Assembly (NCBI RefSeq): GCF_000003195.3
Contig: NC_012877.2
Location: forward strand, 22,081,737 to 22,145,736
Reading direction: 5' to 3'
DNA from: Sorghum bicolor
Lineage: Eukaryota; Streptophyta; Magnoliopsida; Poales; Poaceae
DNA: 64,000 nt
The position numbers and the translations under genes were made by a program. Below the pieces are notes generated by a model. That model was not told the origin of the DNA. It did not search any database and worked only from the letters and a program-made list of their open reading frames with translations. Shown here one piece after another: positions 11,154 to 23,500 of the stretch (position 1 is its first letter; each line of letters begins with the position of its first letter).

Positions 11154-12680
11154 TCAGAAATGCTTGGTTTCTTCTTCTTTCATTTTCCTCTTTATATGGT
11201 GGATGCCTACATCTGTCTGCTGCAATTCGATGACTCGATTGTGAATGGTACTTTCCAGAGAAATCTGGTTGAGCACCAGTGGATGCATGAGATGTGACAA
11301 CAACGGGTCTTCCACTTGGATTGAGTGACAGTGCGCTTTCCGACTCAAGGCGTCCGCCACCACGTTTGCCTTGCCCGGATGATAGTGCACTTGGAGATTA
11401 TAATCCTTAATCAACTCAAGCCACCTTCGCTGTCGCATGTTCAGTTCAGGTTGAGTGAAGATATACTTGAGGCTCTTATGATCGGTGTAGATATTACACA
11501 GATCACCCAGCAAATAATGCCTCCAGATTTTCAAAGCATGAACAACTGCTGCCAAATCTAAGTCATGAGTAGGGTAATTGACCTCATGTTTTTGAAGTTG
11601 GCGTGAGGCATACGCGATTACGCAACCTTCCTGCATCAACACACAGCCTAAACCAATGCCCGATGCGTCACAAAAGACATCAAAGGGCTTTTCGATATCA
11701 GGTTGAGCTAGGACAGGCGCTGATGTCAGCAATGTCCTCAACTTGTGGAATGCCTCTTCACACTCAGGTGTCCACACAAACTTCTCATCCTTCTGAAGTA
11801 GATGAGTCATAGGCTTGGATATTTTGGAGAATTCCGGAATGAATCGACGGTAATATCCAGCAAGACCGAGAAAACTCCGAACCTCGTGTACCGAAGTTGG
11901 AACTTTCCAATCCAGCACTTCTTGCACCTTAGCCGGATCCACCGATATGCCTTCTTCAGATAAGACATGGCCCAAGAAAGGTACTTTCTTTAGCCAAAAC
12001 TCACATTTGCTAAACTTGGCATAAAGCTGATGTTCGCGCAAACGCGACAACACTATACGCAGATGCTCTGCATGCTCCTCTTCATTGCGGGAATATACCA
12101 AGATATCATCAATGAAGACCACCACAAACTTGTCCAGTTCGGGCATGAACACCGAATTCATGAGATACATGAAATGAGCAGGTGCATTTGTAAGACCGAA
12201 GGACATGACGAGATACTCATACAACCCATACCTCATCGAGAAAGCTGTCTTAGGTACATCTTCAGGACGGATCTTGATCTGATGGTACCCAGATCGCAAA
12301 TCAATCTTGGAGAATACCTTAGCTTTAGACAACTGATCAAACAAAATATCAATGCGAGGAAGAGGGTATTTGTTCTTGATAGTCACCACATTTAGGGGAT
12401 GATAGTCCACACACATGTGCAACGATTGATCCTTCTTCTTCACAAAGATAGCCTGACAACCCCAAGGAGAAGAACTAGGACGAATAAGACCCTTCTTCAA
12501 CAACTCATTTAGTTGGGTCTTAAGCTCAGCTAATTCATTGGGTGGCATTCTATAAGGTCTTCTAGAGATAGGAGCGATACCTGGAATCAATTCAATTTTG
12601 AACTCCACATCCCGATCTGGAGGAAGCCCGGGAAGATCATCAGGAAAAACATCCGGAAACTCACATACCACCGGAATATC
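11154..12680 (-). pseudogene. Reverse transcriptase and RNase H, copy B
   Basis: The 505-residue stretch copies element RNA into DNA. RT motifs include KIDLRSGYH (first catalytic Asp, about residue 124) and [12 protein letters not shown] (Asp pair, about 188-189). RNase H follows with CDASGIG and YTDHKSL. The position usually held by the catalytic Glu (DLELAAVV in relatives) reads DLDLAAVV, which would be expected to weaken RNase H. The frame is limited by TAG at 12681-12683 upstream, where copy A has CAG, and TGA at 11154-11156 downstream. Confidence 0.93.
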
Positions 12681-13208
12681 CTAAATAGCCTTAGATGTAA
12701 CTGCATTTACAGTGCCACGGATTTGAATATCACGAGGGAGTTGCACTAGAAATGCCTCCTTGGTATTTGGGTCTTTCAACATCACTACACGAGTGGTGGT
12801 GTCGATAAGAACTCTATTGCCACTCATCCACTTCATCCCCAGAATTACATCTATGCCCACACTGGGTAGAACAACCAAATCAGCAAGAAACTGACGGCCT
12901 CCTATTTCCAGAGTTGCCCCCAAAACCACTTGATTGGTGGAAATATCATTCCCCGCAACACTAATACAATAACTGCCCTTATCAAGTGTAATGGCCTTGA
13001 TGCTATGCTTAGACACAAATTCAGAACTCACAAAGGAATGTGATGCTCCAGAACCAAAAAGCACGAGTGCATCATGTTGATTGACCAGAAACTTACCAGC
13101 CGTGACTACCTCACCAGCAGGGATTGCTTCCATAGTGGTGTAGTGAACACGCCCCTGACGGACGTTCCCTTGGTTGCCCTTCTTCGGCGGGTAAGGACAG
13201 TTGCTCTG
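12681..13208 (-). pseudogene. Aspartic protease, copy B, active-site Asp lost
   Basis: This part matches the retropepsin-like domain that cuts the Gag-Pol precursor. The active-site motif reads FGSGASHSF: the Asp of DSG is replaced by Gly (GAT to GGT), so the enzyme should be inactive. Copy A keeps the Asp but changes the glycine. Later motifs DLVVLPS and DVILGMKWM are intact. It lies between the gag zinc knuckle and RT in one ancestral frame, now broken by TAG at 12681-12683 and at 13209-13211. Confidence 0.88.
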
Positions 13209-13932
13209 CTAATGCCCGGTGTGATTGCAGTTCCAGCACGGACGGTTGGCAGGTGGAGTCTTGGCATAGTTGGGACCCGTGTTGCCCCTAGGAAGAGCAA
13301 TAGAGTACCCCTTGCGAAAACCTGTCTTGGCCTGATTCTTCTTCATCGGAGGGCGGTACCGCTGGTTAGGCGTTGGAGCACGGAACGGTGGCTTAGCTGC
13401 CACTGGAGCGTTGGACTGAGATGACCCGGCCCCGGCCTCAAAAGCCCTCTTGCGAGTCTTGGTCGCAGTGTGCACAGTGTTATAGTTCTCTTGAGTGAGA
13501 GCATCACTGACAAACTCATTGAAAGTTGCACACTTAGTGCGGCCCATAGTCTTCTGCAATTTGGGGCCCAAACCCCGCTTGAAGCTAGCAATCTTTTTCG
13601 TCTCCGTGTTCACAAACTCAGGAGCATACCTAGACAAATGATTGAAAGCATGCAAATACTCCTTCAGAGTCCTATTGCCCTGAGTTAACTGCATGAACTC
13701 AGTATGCTTCATCTCCATGACACCAGGAGGAATGAAATGCCCTTCAAAAGCATCACGGAAAAGATTCCAGTCAAGCACAGTGTCGGCTGGAAGAGCCTCC
13801 CGATACTGATTCCACCAGATGCCTGCCGGACCTTGCAGTTGGTGAGCTTCATATTCTGCCTTCACACCTTCAGTCAACCGAAGTAAGCGGAACTTTTGTT
13901 CCACCGTGTTCAGCCATTCTTCAGCTTGAAGG
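13209..13932 (-). pseudogene. gag C-terminal part, copy B (cut by CACTA)
   Basis: This is the gag core (WWNQYREALPADTV, FKRGLGPKL) and the start of the zinc knuckle CWNCNHTGH. A TAG at 13209-13211 falls inside the knuckle where copy A has TGG. The 5' side ends exactly at the CACTA terminus at 13933. The rest of gag resumes at 17981 after the 3-bp duplicated AGG. Confidence 0.92.
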
Positions 13933-15917
13933 CACTACAAGAATTGTGCCAACTTTTGACATTTGATATATGTCACAATACCTATAAAATATGTCATGGG
14001 TCATCATTTATGACACCAAGTTGACGAAAAATCAAATGTCAAAAGATGAGCGTCTTTAACGACAACTTGTGACATTTAAGTGTTAATGTCATATTATTAT
14101 GACACCGATTTTGAACGTCATAACCTTTATGACCTTTGCTTTTATGTCACAAGTTCTTTGATCTTGTCAGGTGGTGAATTCCATATAGCCCAATATTTAT
14201 TTGGACATCATTCAAAACCCACAGCTACACAAACAATCCAAAATAACATGTGTGCCCAACAATATATTCCATTCACGACCAAATACACAAGTTCACAAGT
14301 CACACATCAACATCTTTATTACATTTATAGAAAACACCAAAGTAATTGTTCAAGAATTGACCTTAGTCGCAAAGGTATCTTAGATAAAATAAACAGATGG
14401 ATATTTCACATTCCTGTCTCACAACTGACCTTTGTCACCAAACTAATCGTCCTAATAGACAGTGCTAACAACTAATCCAAAACGCAAAGGTCGTCTTATT
14501 CAAAACCTCAATCATCCCCTCTCTCCCACTTCACACCTCAGAACGCACTGTTCTTATAGAGAGAAAGGCGCTTTTCCATCATCTTAACCTTATTCTTGGT
14601 GTCAGGAGCAAATAACTTAAGTTGTTGAAATCTCTCCATGTCCTGCAAATGCACAACACATTAGAAACAACCATCACTTGTTGAAACAAATAAAATTATC
14701 AATAAAGAACGTTACATGTGTACTACTGGAAGAAATCAAGCAACAACAATTTTTTCCACTTTAACATATATTTGAGCAGGAAATAGAGCCAGCTGAAGTT
14801 CGGTAGATATAAAGCAGGAAGCATATATGGCTTGAAAGTTAAAAAAAATACAATTTGTGAATCGAGGAGCATATCCTAGAAATAGTTTTTTTATTACATC
14901 TGGTAGATGCCTATAGGTTTGTACTAATAAAACTGGAAGATGCTAGCTATAGGTCTGTACTAATAAAACAGAGCAAGATAAATAGCAATGGTGCCTGTGA
15001 ATATAACAATACTAAGGAAATCAAAGTACATTGTCAATCTAATGAAAAAGTAATGGTACATAATAAGCTAGGGGATTTTCAACTGTATTTGCCTTGTTTT
15101 GCATTGAGGGTGTTATATTAGCAGTTAGCTGCTACCTGCAGTCCTGCATGCATCATATATGAAAATACATGTATCCATTACTGCAAGACCTATAGCTAGC
15201 ATAACAGTAGCATAACTATTTGATAAACCGAGGTAGCAAAACTGCAACATAACTATTTGATAAATAGAGGTAGCAAATTGCAGCTCAACTATTTGTTAAA
15301 CAGAGTTAGCAAAAATGACAGTCTAGCTAGCAGCAAGTACATAATCAAGCTTGCTACTACATCTGACTCCTAGTCAATGTAGTGACAAAATTGGTTCTTA
15401 AATTCATATATGCAGGCACATTACATATCACAGCCTATCACTAATTGTCTAGTAGATTGCACACAGAAAAATTGAACCTTCGAGAAAACTTAAAAATCTG
15501 CATTACATAAATATGAGCCACACAAGAATAGATCCACCAAAACTTAAGAATCTGCATTACAGCTAGCAGTAGGTGCATCTGACTCTCTGAATAAGAGGAC
15601 ACAAAAACGTTTCTTTTCGGTTCTCTAGCTGTGACATGGCCACTGCTGAAGTGCTGATTGCCGCTGGCTGCTGCTTCCTGGGATGATGCTGCATAGTAGA
15701 GGCAAACCTCGGAAAAGTAGATTCACCTAAATTCTACAAAAAAATGAGAGAAAATTAAAGAACGGGTACTACTACCAGCACACATTCACGCCACATGAAC
15801 CAAATCCATGACCATCTGTACACAATCAAGAGAAACACATTTGGGTTCAAGTGATGGGATTGAAGGCTACTGCTACATACCTATGAAGGCCGCAACTCGA
15901 GCTCTCTTTGCCTGCAG

Positions 15918-16085
15918 TCTCCGCTTTGGTATAGCCAATGATTATCTTACTTGGATGCAAGCCCATCCTGATGAGCTCCTCAGCCTTCTCAAGCAGTTCG
16001 CCGGCAAACGATATGGTGAGGTTGGCCCCATCCCCAATCTCCTCCTGCTGAGCCCTGCCAGCCAGTACCAGAATCTTAGCAGCCA
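15918..16085 (-). pseudogene. CCT8 fragment: Captured exon of the chaperonin CCT subunit theta (CCT8)
   Basis: The minus-strand translation includes AAKILVLAGRAQQEEIGDG and SFAGELLEKAEELIRMGLHP, the equatorial-domain segment of the cytosolic TCP-1/CCT theta subunit, containing the conserved GDG ATP-binding turn. Similarity ends near YTKA (about 15920) and just upstream of AAKIL. Only about one exon is present, without the rest of the ~540-residue protein. It sits inside the CACTA element, so it is most simply a transduplicated host fragment. One position reads HPSKI where I expect HPSEI, a mild sign of decay. Confidence 0.85.
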
Positions 16086-17104
16086 GAGAAGCATACATGT
16101 TTTGCCGAGGCTGCCACAAGCGTAACTGAGTAGCCTACATCTAGACACCTGAATAAAATTGCAACCACACACACACACACACAAGTGAGTACAGGTAGCG
16201 CAGCCAGGGAAGTGATCATCTCCAACCTCAAATGTTTCTCATTTAAGAAAGAAATTAATATTTAAGAAAGCAAATGATGCACAGTAAATATAAAAAGATT
16301 CTTTACGTTGAAGAGATCATCTCCAACCTCAAATGTTTCTCATAGTCATAGAGTACATTGATATATGATCAAAACATCTCTAGTCCAGCCTGGATAGACA
16401 AGCAAGTGGTAAGTGAGGACTTCTTACTAGTTCCTCTCAGCTATGGTTCAGTACTCAGATAATGCGTCAACCATAAATAAATAACTATTCTGTTCAGCCT
16501 AGATAATGCATCAACCCAACACCCATGTGATAGGAACTGAAATAATCTAGAACAATACAAATATATTGGGGTTTCTGTACAAACAAGATAGTTGTCACAA
16601 ATCAGGGATCTATATTATTAGTACTCCATTTGACAGGTTACCCATGAGAAAAAGGAGCTTTCTGTACAAACAAGATAGTTGTCACAAATCATAAGTCAGG
16701 ATAAAAAGTGACAAATCTGAAATTATACATACTTGATGCATTTGAAGTGCACTACCTAGATATCTGCATGTGAAGTGCAGTTCCTTCAGTTTGCAATGAC
16801 GCACTGAACCTGTGAAAGAAAAGGTTAGCATTGAACCACAAGCAGTCCTACTAATGGAACTGATATTTTTCAGATGCAAATGAATAAACAATTTGTCATC
16901 AGAAGGACAGAACCCTAATTGTAATGCATAGTTAATATGGAGATTCATTATTAGGCATTAATACTGCTTCCCTCCTGCGAACAGCTAAAAAATTCAGACA
17001 GGTAACTAACCAGATGCAAGGACATATAGTACAACAAAAACAAATCAGAGAGATAAGTAAACAGCACAATGTTTAGGATTTGAGGACTGCATAATGGAAG
17101 CTTG

Positions 17105-17980
17105 CACTACCGTTATGGTGGATGCTCAAGTAATTATCTCTGACATACTTCCCCTCTCCCAACTGGTGTAAATTAAACAATACAATTTGATGTAGACAAA
17201 AAATACAAAAAAAACTCCCATACATAAAAGAACAACTTTCGTCAGAGACCATGAATGTTGCAGATCCATCATCTTGCATACGCCAGGAGCAACCAATTTC
17301 CTGGTGGTCACCCCAAAAGCCTAGGCAACAAACCGTGCACAATCATGCATATCAGATCTGAAGCAATTCTTTGGGGGTGAGTTGAGAGGGGGAAGAAAGA
17401 AACGAGAAATCCAAACAAGAACCTGGTGGATGAGGACGGCGGGGCTAGGGGCTGGGCTGGAGGTGAGGTCGGCAGATCTGGTAGTTGGGGCAGGGCCGAC
17501 GAGTCCGTTGGCAAACAGCCAGAGGTGATGGCTGGGGAGGCGGGCCTATGGTGGTGGAGGACGGCCGGCAGCACTGCTGGTGGAGGAGGCCGGCGGCACT
17601 GCTGGTGGAGGAGCCCTTGGGGCAGAGAGGTTCAACTTCTAACTTCTGATGAGAGGCCAGCAGCTACGGGATTTGGGGAAGAGGAGGTCACGGACACAGA
17701 TGAGAGGCACGTGCGGCTGAAAATTTTTTGAGATCCCGCGCTATCCTTCCATTTGTGTCTCTGTTGGCTGGACCACGGTGAACCGCTGAAGCGCGGGCGA
17801 CCAAATTCTTTCGCGAGAAACACGCGCAGCAGGCCCGTGATGGCATTTTTGTGACATGAAATTATTTATGTCACTAAGTTGAGATAGCTTTTAAAAAAAT
17901 GTCATAAACTCATTGATTTAGTGACATTTCGATCACATGTCATGCCATAATCGTCATAAGATGACACATTTCTTGTAGTG
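17105..17980. repeat. CACTA 3' block duplicated in copy A
   Basis: This block is nearly identical to 1780-2680. It begins with an internal CACTACCG that happens to start with the CACTA pentamer, and it contains two units of the 25-bp minisatellite. Confidence 0.9.
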
Positions 17981-18232
17981 AGGGGTTCTTCAGCTTCTCT
18001 GAAAGGTGGGGGCTTCGTATCCATGAAGTCCTTGAAGCTACTATACTAGTTAGGAGCGGGCCCTTCCTGTGCATTACGACCTCCCGGATTTGCCATCCGA
18101 TTGATGGTCTCAGTGAGCATCCTCTGATTTTCCACCATCATTTGCATCAGCTCAGCTGGATTTGGTGGTGGGGGAGGAGGGGGGTGGATTCATGTTTGCA
18201 CGCTGTTCCGCACCTCGAGTGCCACGAGACAT
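17981..18232 (-). pseudogene. gag N-terminus, copy B
   Basis: ATG is at 18232 (MSRGTRGAEQ). One extra G in the C/G run at 18174-18184, compared with copy A, shifts the frame inside the poly-proline stretch, so B could not make normal Gag even without the CACTA. The last bases are the AGG target-site copy. Confidence 0.88.
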
Positions 18233-18585
18233 CTGTAAAGACACAGTCAGTGAGCATTGATGATGACAAGATTTGCCGCAAAAGAACTTATATTCATGCC
18301 TGAAAGTATTCGAGAGAATAGCTTTACAGAAAGGCACAATAATTCAATTCCACAAAACAACATCACCAATCCAACACATGATAGAGATATCCGCAATATG
18401 CACCACAACGGGAAACATCGTCATAACATAACAAACATGTTAAGATTGCACATTGGGTCCATAAAGTTATTACATCATCACAGTACATGCCATGATTCAA
18501 GGTCAAAGTTTCGGATTACAACATGGTTACAAAAGCACCACGGCTGACTAGCATACTGCAAAAGATCCTCTCATAACACTACCCA

Positions 18586-19507
18586 CTACTCCCTACACTC
18601 CAGGCTCGTCGTCCGGTCGGCGTCGAAGATCGCCTCTCCATCCTCGTCGCTAACCGGCTCCAGCTCCTCATCCTCTACGTCCTCGTGCAAAGGTGGTGCA
18701 GCCACTGCTGGTCCATCGACCTCCATACCATCATCATCGGCCACAATCACCTGAGGTCCCACCTCTGGATTCACGGGTGAGCTGCAGCAAGCACTCCTGT
18801 AAGGTCTCCCTCTCTCTAGCTAACTGGCTCATCTGATCCTGCTTATGATCTCTCTCTCTAATGGCCTTCACCCACTACTGCCTACGGTACTCTGCAATGT
18901 CCTCCCAGTCATTGCGGTCCTTCTGAGCTTGCTCCAGGAGCCTAGCTTGATTGCAAAACTTGCGAGCACGCTTTTCAGCTTTCTGTTGCATCTCCTGAGC
19001 CTGGCGAACAGCCACCATCACCTGTGCATAGGTGCCCTCTCGCTGACTGATCAGCTTGAGTACAGCCATCATAGCACTCATAGCAAGACTAGAACTCTCA
19101 GCTCTCTCTCCCCTGTCTCGAACCAAAGCATAACCATCAGCCTGTTTCCACTCCGCTGCTGCTGGGTCAGCACGGGGAATGGAGGCCGCTGGTCCTCCCA
19201 TCAGCTCATCACCACACCTCTGACAGATATCGAGAAGGACAGTCTGGGCTGCAACCTGAGCTGCCTCCCAAGGAGTCTGCCCATCTGAGCTACAAGTCCA
19301 GCCTGTCCATGCAGGCTTGTCCCCATGTGGAGGGACAACTCCCTGCACAGCAAACCACTGTATCCCTCCTGTGCTCTCCATCTCCCACCAAGAATACTGA
19401 GGTGGCTCAGTATACCCAACAGTCCGTAACACTCTCCAGAGCAGGGTAGGAGTACCAAACTCGTGCAAGAAAGTGTCACTGGGACAGGGTGAAGCGGGTG
19501 CGTCCAT
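18586..19507 (-). pseudogene. Extra coiled-coil ORF upstream of gag, copy B (170-bp deletion)
   Basis: This is the same ORF as 3292-4377 in copy A, with ATG at 19507 and no stop at codon 24 (TGG retained). Relative to A it lacks 170 bp between two TCACGGGT octamers (A positions 3471 and 3641), leaving one octamer at about 18771-18778. The loss is not a multiple of three and shifts the frame. A further single-base loss lies near 18615. Function is unknown. Confidence 0.8.
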
Positions 19508-20308
19508 CTGTGGAAAGGGATAGGAATACCATAGATAAAAGAGGATTAGTTTAAGCAACATTTATTTATTTAAAAGGGACGAAATTGTAAGGGAAGGAGT
19601 AGACAGAATGTATGTATGAATGCGACATGATGCATGCACGAACCGTACGTCCTCACAAACTTAGAAAATTAATATTCTAACGGATATACGGTGGCATACA
19701 TTCGTCTCTCGATACGATAACTATCGGTTTACACGTGCGCTGTTAGAGTACCTGCAGAAAACTTCATTTCAGCCCAACAGTTCCCAATATCACTCAAGAA
19801 AGCAGTAAACTAAGTGCACATTGCTTGGACATGGCCAACATGCACAAAAAATGACACCACAGCTACCCGGGAAATTAAATGCTCCCCAATTAAGTTTCTT
19901 TCGTAGTTCCATGGTTTCGACATGTAACCACTCCAGAAAACCACCGCGAACACTCCCCTAGACCGCCGTTTGGACGATCATGCTCTCACAGCTCACACTT
20001 ACCAAAGCGTAGGTGCTACGTTGCATAATTTAAATCTAGCGACATATGTGGATAATTCACATATGAAGGCTACCTCCACCATTAGACCACAGGGTAGCAT
20101 AGTGCGGTCATCACACATCCATACCTGAGTACTGCCGGAGATGCATAAATAAAACCCCCCAAGTCAGTACTTAAATAGCCACCTAGAGTCCTTATGTTGG
20201 CAAGGAGGATTCGACCACTGGCATAACTTAATTATTTATTTTACACCATTTTATTTAAAAACTCTTTTGTTTTAAATACACAAACGCTGTATTTATAATG
20301 CTGAACTT
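19508..20308. other. 5' leader of copy B, no gene seen
   Basis: This is the counterpart of 4378-5178 with scattered substitutions. No coding potential is supported. Confidence 0.6.
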
Positions 20309-20320
20309 GCTCCGATACCA
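20309..20320 (-). other. Primer-binding site, copy B
   Basis: The minus strand reads TGGTATCGGAGC, identical to copy A, and lies two bases from the LTR at 20323. It marks the 5' end of internal region B. Confidence 0.85.
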
Positions 20321-20322
20321 GC

Positions 20323-20533
20323 TGCCACAGAACTGACCAAATTATAAGAGTTCAAGTGCAGAAACGATCGCCAAGCAATCAAGTTTCCAAACTTGAGCCC
20401 ATATAATCCCGGTAGTCAATTGAAATCACGAAGGACTTCAAACCAACTCGCAACAAACCAAGATCGTAATAGTTCAACATAAACACAGCGAATGTTACAT
20501 AGTCATTCATTGCCGTCGAAGCGGCACCACATC
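20323..20533 (-). repeat. 5' LTR of copy B, left fragment
   Basis: This matches the first 211 bases of the LTR at 5193 (TGCCACAG instead of TGTCACAG) and ends with ACATC, the target duplication of the nested LTR. It continues at 25113. Confidence 0.93.
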
Positions 20534-23500
20534 TGTCACAGAACCGACCAAATTATAAGAGTTCAAGTGCAGAAACGATCGCCAAGCAATCAAGTTTCCA
20601 AACTTGAGCCCATATAATCCCGGTAGTCAATTGAAATCACGAAGGACTTCAAACCAACTCGCAACAAACCAAGATCGTAATAGTTCAGCATAAACACAAC
20701 GAATGTTACATAGTCAAACATTGCCGTCGAAGCGGCACCACATCGGAGTATTAAGTTATTACAACACTTGTTCGAAGTAGCGGAAACAAAATAGTTACAC
20801 ACACATTCCGAAGTTCAGTTCATAAGCTTGAGTTATTGCCAGAGTCTATGCCATCCTTCCAAAAGCATCAGAGACGAGATTGTTAGAGAACCGTGCCCAA
20901 CGGTTAGTCCTCATCCCCAGCGGGATGGAGATAGGTCTTGCAGAAACCGTCATAGAAGATGTCATCTGCAATCAGGTGGGAATAAACCCTGAGTACGAGA
21001 ATGTACTCAGCTAGACTTACCCGTCTAGTAAAACATAAAAGACACCAAGGATCATGCAAGGCTAAGTATCAAGTGGAGCTGGTTGACTCACCTTTTTGCC
21101 AAAAGCTTAAGTTACAACTAAATTTTTTTGAGAGCATCATTTTTATTTACCATCAGTCTACCACTAGATTAGCACCTGTACTACAACACATCACTTGATT
21201 ATTGCAAACAATAATAACCATATCAAATTCATCAAATGTTCTTTTTGCTATCATCATTATCATGAACCAAGTTCATTAGTGAATGCTACGTTTGCCGCTG
21301 CTCTGTCAAGTTCTCACTAACTGGGAGAGACGGCGATTCGAATCGAATTCCTATCCAGCTGGAGGGTTATTCCTAGCACTCACCCAAGCATCCCCTGCCG
21401 GAGAGCCAACGGGTCACCTTTGGTACAACTCAGGAATCGCGGCTCCGATCAGCACCGCACTCCCAGGGCTACCACTCTGCCAGGGAGGTCAGAAATTTTA
21501 ACTCACCTGCCTTTGGACTTACGCCAATGGTCCCCCGCACACCGCACTTCCTCCGGTAGTGCGCACTTTATACTTGCCGGTCTTCCGGCCTGAGTCATAC
21601 TACTCGGCTTCGCGGTCGGAACGAGTTATCCGGCCAACTAAGTGTCAGGCATGCGTTCAACATGACAAGAGGACGTACAACGATCGGTCCTTAGCTGCCA
21701 CAGACGGAGTTACTACAAACTTGCAAAACTCCGCCCGGCTTAAGTCAATTTAATCAGGTTCCATCCACGATAGCACATATAGACTATCGCGATCCAACAT
21801 AACCCTATATCGCGCAGGTGACAGGATATCACCCGACTTCTACCGATTAAAGCAAGGCTAAGCTGCTACTCGATCCTAACTCTACAACCCGGGTGTGGTG
21901 AGTATCTGGACAAGGATAGAGTAGAATGCAGCAACAGTTTCATCACAACTCCTATACGTAATGCATCAATAGATATAACATATTAAGTAAACTTTCGAAA
22001 ATAAAGGAAGACTTAGAATGCTCCGGGGCTTGCCTTTCACGAACGACGCCGGCTCGTGATTCGGGCACTCAACTTCTTCTTCTGGCTCCTCGAGTCCAGC
22101 TTGCTGGACCTCCACCTCCTGGTTGCCTTCCTGGCCTTCGGGATTCGCTTGGAGCTCGAAGGAAACTGCCACGTCCGGTGCACCTATTGCATGCTCGATG
22201 AATAAGAAGGTGCACATGCTACAGATGAATGCTTAATAACACAAGCAACTCACTGGACACTCATTTACGGAGCAAAAGCTATACAAGCTCATACAAGCAA
22301 ACAAGTTAGCTTAGCCCCAAAACCTATGATGATACCAAATCAGCAATCAACATAAAACAGGAGTAACCTGGTAATTAAATCATAACTAATGATAGACAGA
22401 TCCAACAATCATGAGTGAAGACATTCTGGAAAGTTTATGAAATTGTCTACAAATCATCTTTAAATATCACAGCAAGATTCATATATTTACCCAGTCATTT
22501 AAACAAAGTTCCAGGTTCTGTCCCAGAAAAACAGAGAACACCTATTTCTAGAACCCAACTTGGAACAGCTATAACTTTTAAATTACTTGACCAAATGACC
22601 TCAAATTTAAACCACAGCTAATTCGATAAGTTTAGAACAACTTTGATTTATACAAGTTTCACAGAAAGTCAAGTTATCATTGAGCAAAGTTAAATTGCTT
22701 CCTTGCTGTCCAGAACAGCATTTAACCCTATAGTTAATTATTTAATGACATGACCAAAACACAAACAATGCCAATCACATAGCTTATGAGCACAAGCATA
22801 TTACCAGATTACCAGAACATCAGATGACAACCTTCAAACATATACTTAGCAAGGCATTTATTAATTAATTCTAGAAAAGGGCATAATTACAAGATACTAG
22901 TCCAAGTGCTCAGAAACATCTACAAAAATTACAGAAGCACAAGGACATTATCAAAGTATCACCAAAAAAATTTCAGAGCAATTTCACATACCAAATTAAA
23001 GATATGTATTTAACATGTGCCTAGGTGTTTATTTCATAAATTCAGAAACATGACTTATATTATGCCAAACAACAGATTTCAGATTATTTACACATTGGGA
23101 ATGCCATAAACAAGTTTACTACCAAAGTAGAGCACCAGCATAAGTACCAATTATTTTATATGATTTAATTAAAGAAACAAGCCTCATTTCAATCATAAAT
23201 TACATATCAAATCTGCAGTACACCAAAAATCATGAAATATTTACCAAAGTACTCTAATACCATACAGAGACTACCACAAAATTTTCAGAGCAAACTAAGC
23301 AATATAACCAGAGATATGCAGTTATCCAAGAATAACAAGATTAAATCCTTAATAAATAATTTCCCAAAAAACATGGTTCATTTTATATTTTTATTAAAAA
23401 CTAGCCGTCTCAAGGAATACCACAAAATTGGTTTCACAATTTTTGGATCTCAGAAACAGGAGATATGATTTTTGCAAGAAAGCCAAAAATCAGGATTTTG

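Larger units (their letters stand above)
13933..17980. mobile_element. Non-autonomous CACTA transposon, 4048 bp, in gag of copy B
   Basis: The ends are CACTACAAGAATTGTG and its imperfect inverse ending TTTCTTGTAGTG. The insertion duplicated AGG (13930-13932 and 17981-17983), and the unoccupied site is preserved in copy A at about 1486-1500 (CTTGAAGGGGTTC). Both ends are dense in subterminal TGTCA/TGACA motifs (13950-14160 and 17850-17965), the usual transposase-binding arrangement. I see no transposase gene, so it would depend on another element. Inside is a CCT-theta gene fragment at about 15918-16085; the remainder holds no gene I can support. Confidence 0.95.
9774..20322 (-). mobile_element. 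Tekay/Del-like Ty3 retrotransposon, internal region of copy B
   Basis: This is a complete internal region on the minus strand: primer-binding site, leader, extra ORF, gag (split by a CACTA), protease, reverse transcriptase, RNase H, integrase with chromodomain, and polypurine tract. The order PR-RT-RH-INT and the C-terminal chromodomain place it among Ty3 chromoviruses. At least three nonsense codons, one frameshift and the CACTA insertion show it is not autonomous. It is bounded by LTR 5193-9773 on the left and the split LTR from 20323 on the right. Confidence 0.93.

Noticed and set aside
15847..16119. A functional CCT8 or chaperonin gene
   Set aside because: Only one exon-sized segment is similar, without flanking exons, and it lies inside a transposon.
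20323..20745. Apparent tandem duplication of about 210 bp at the start of the LTR
   Set aside because: It is fully explained by the nested solo LTR with ACATC on both sides.
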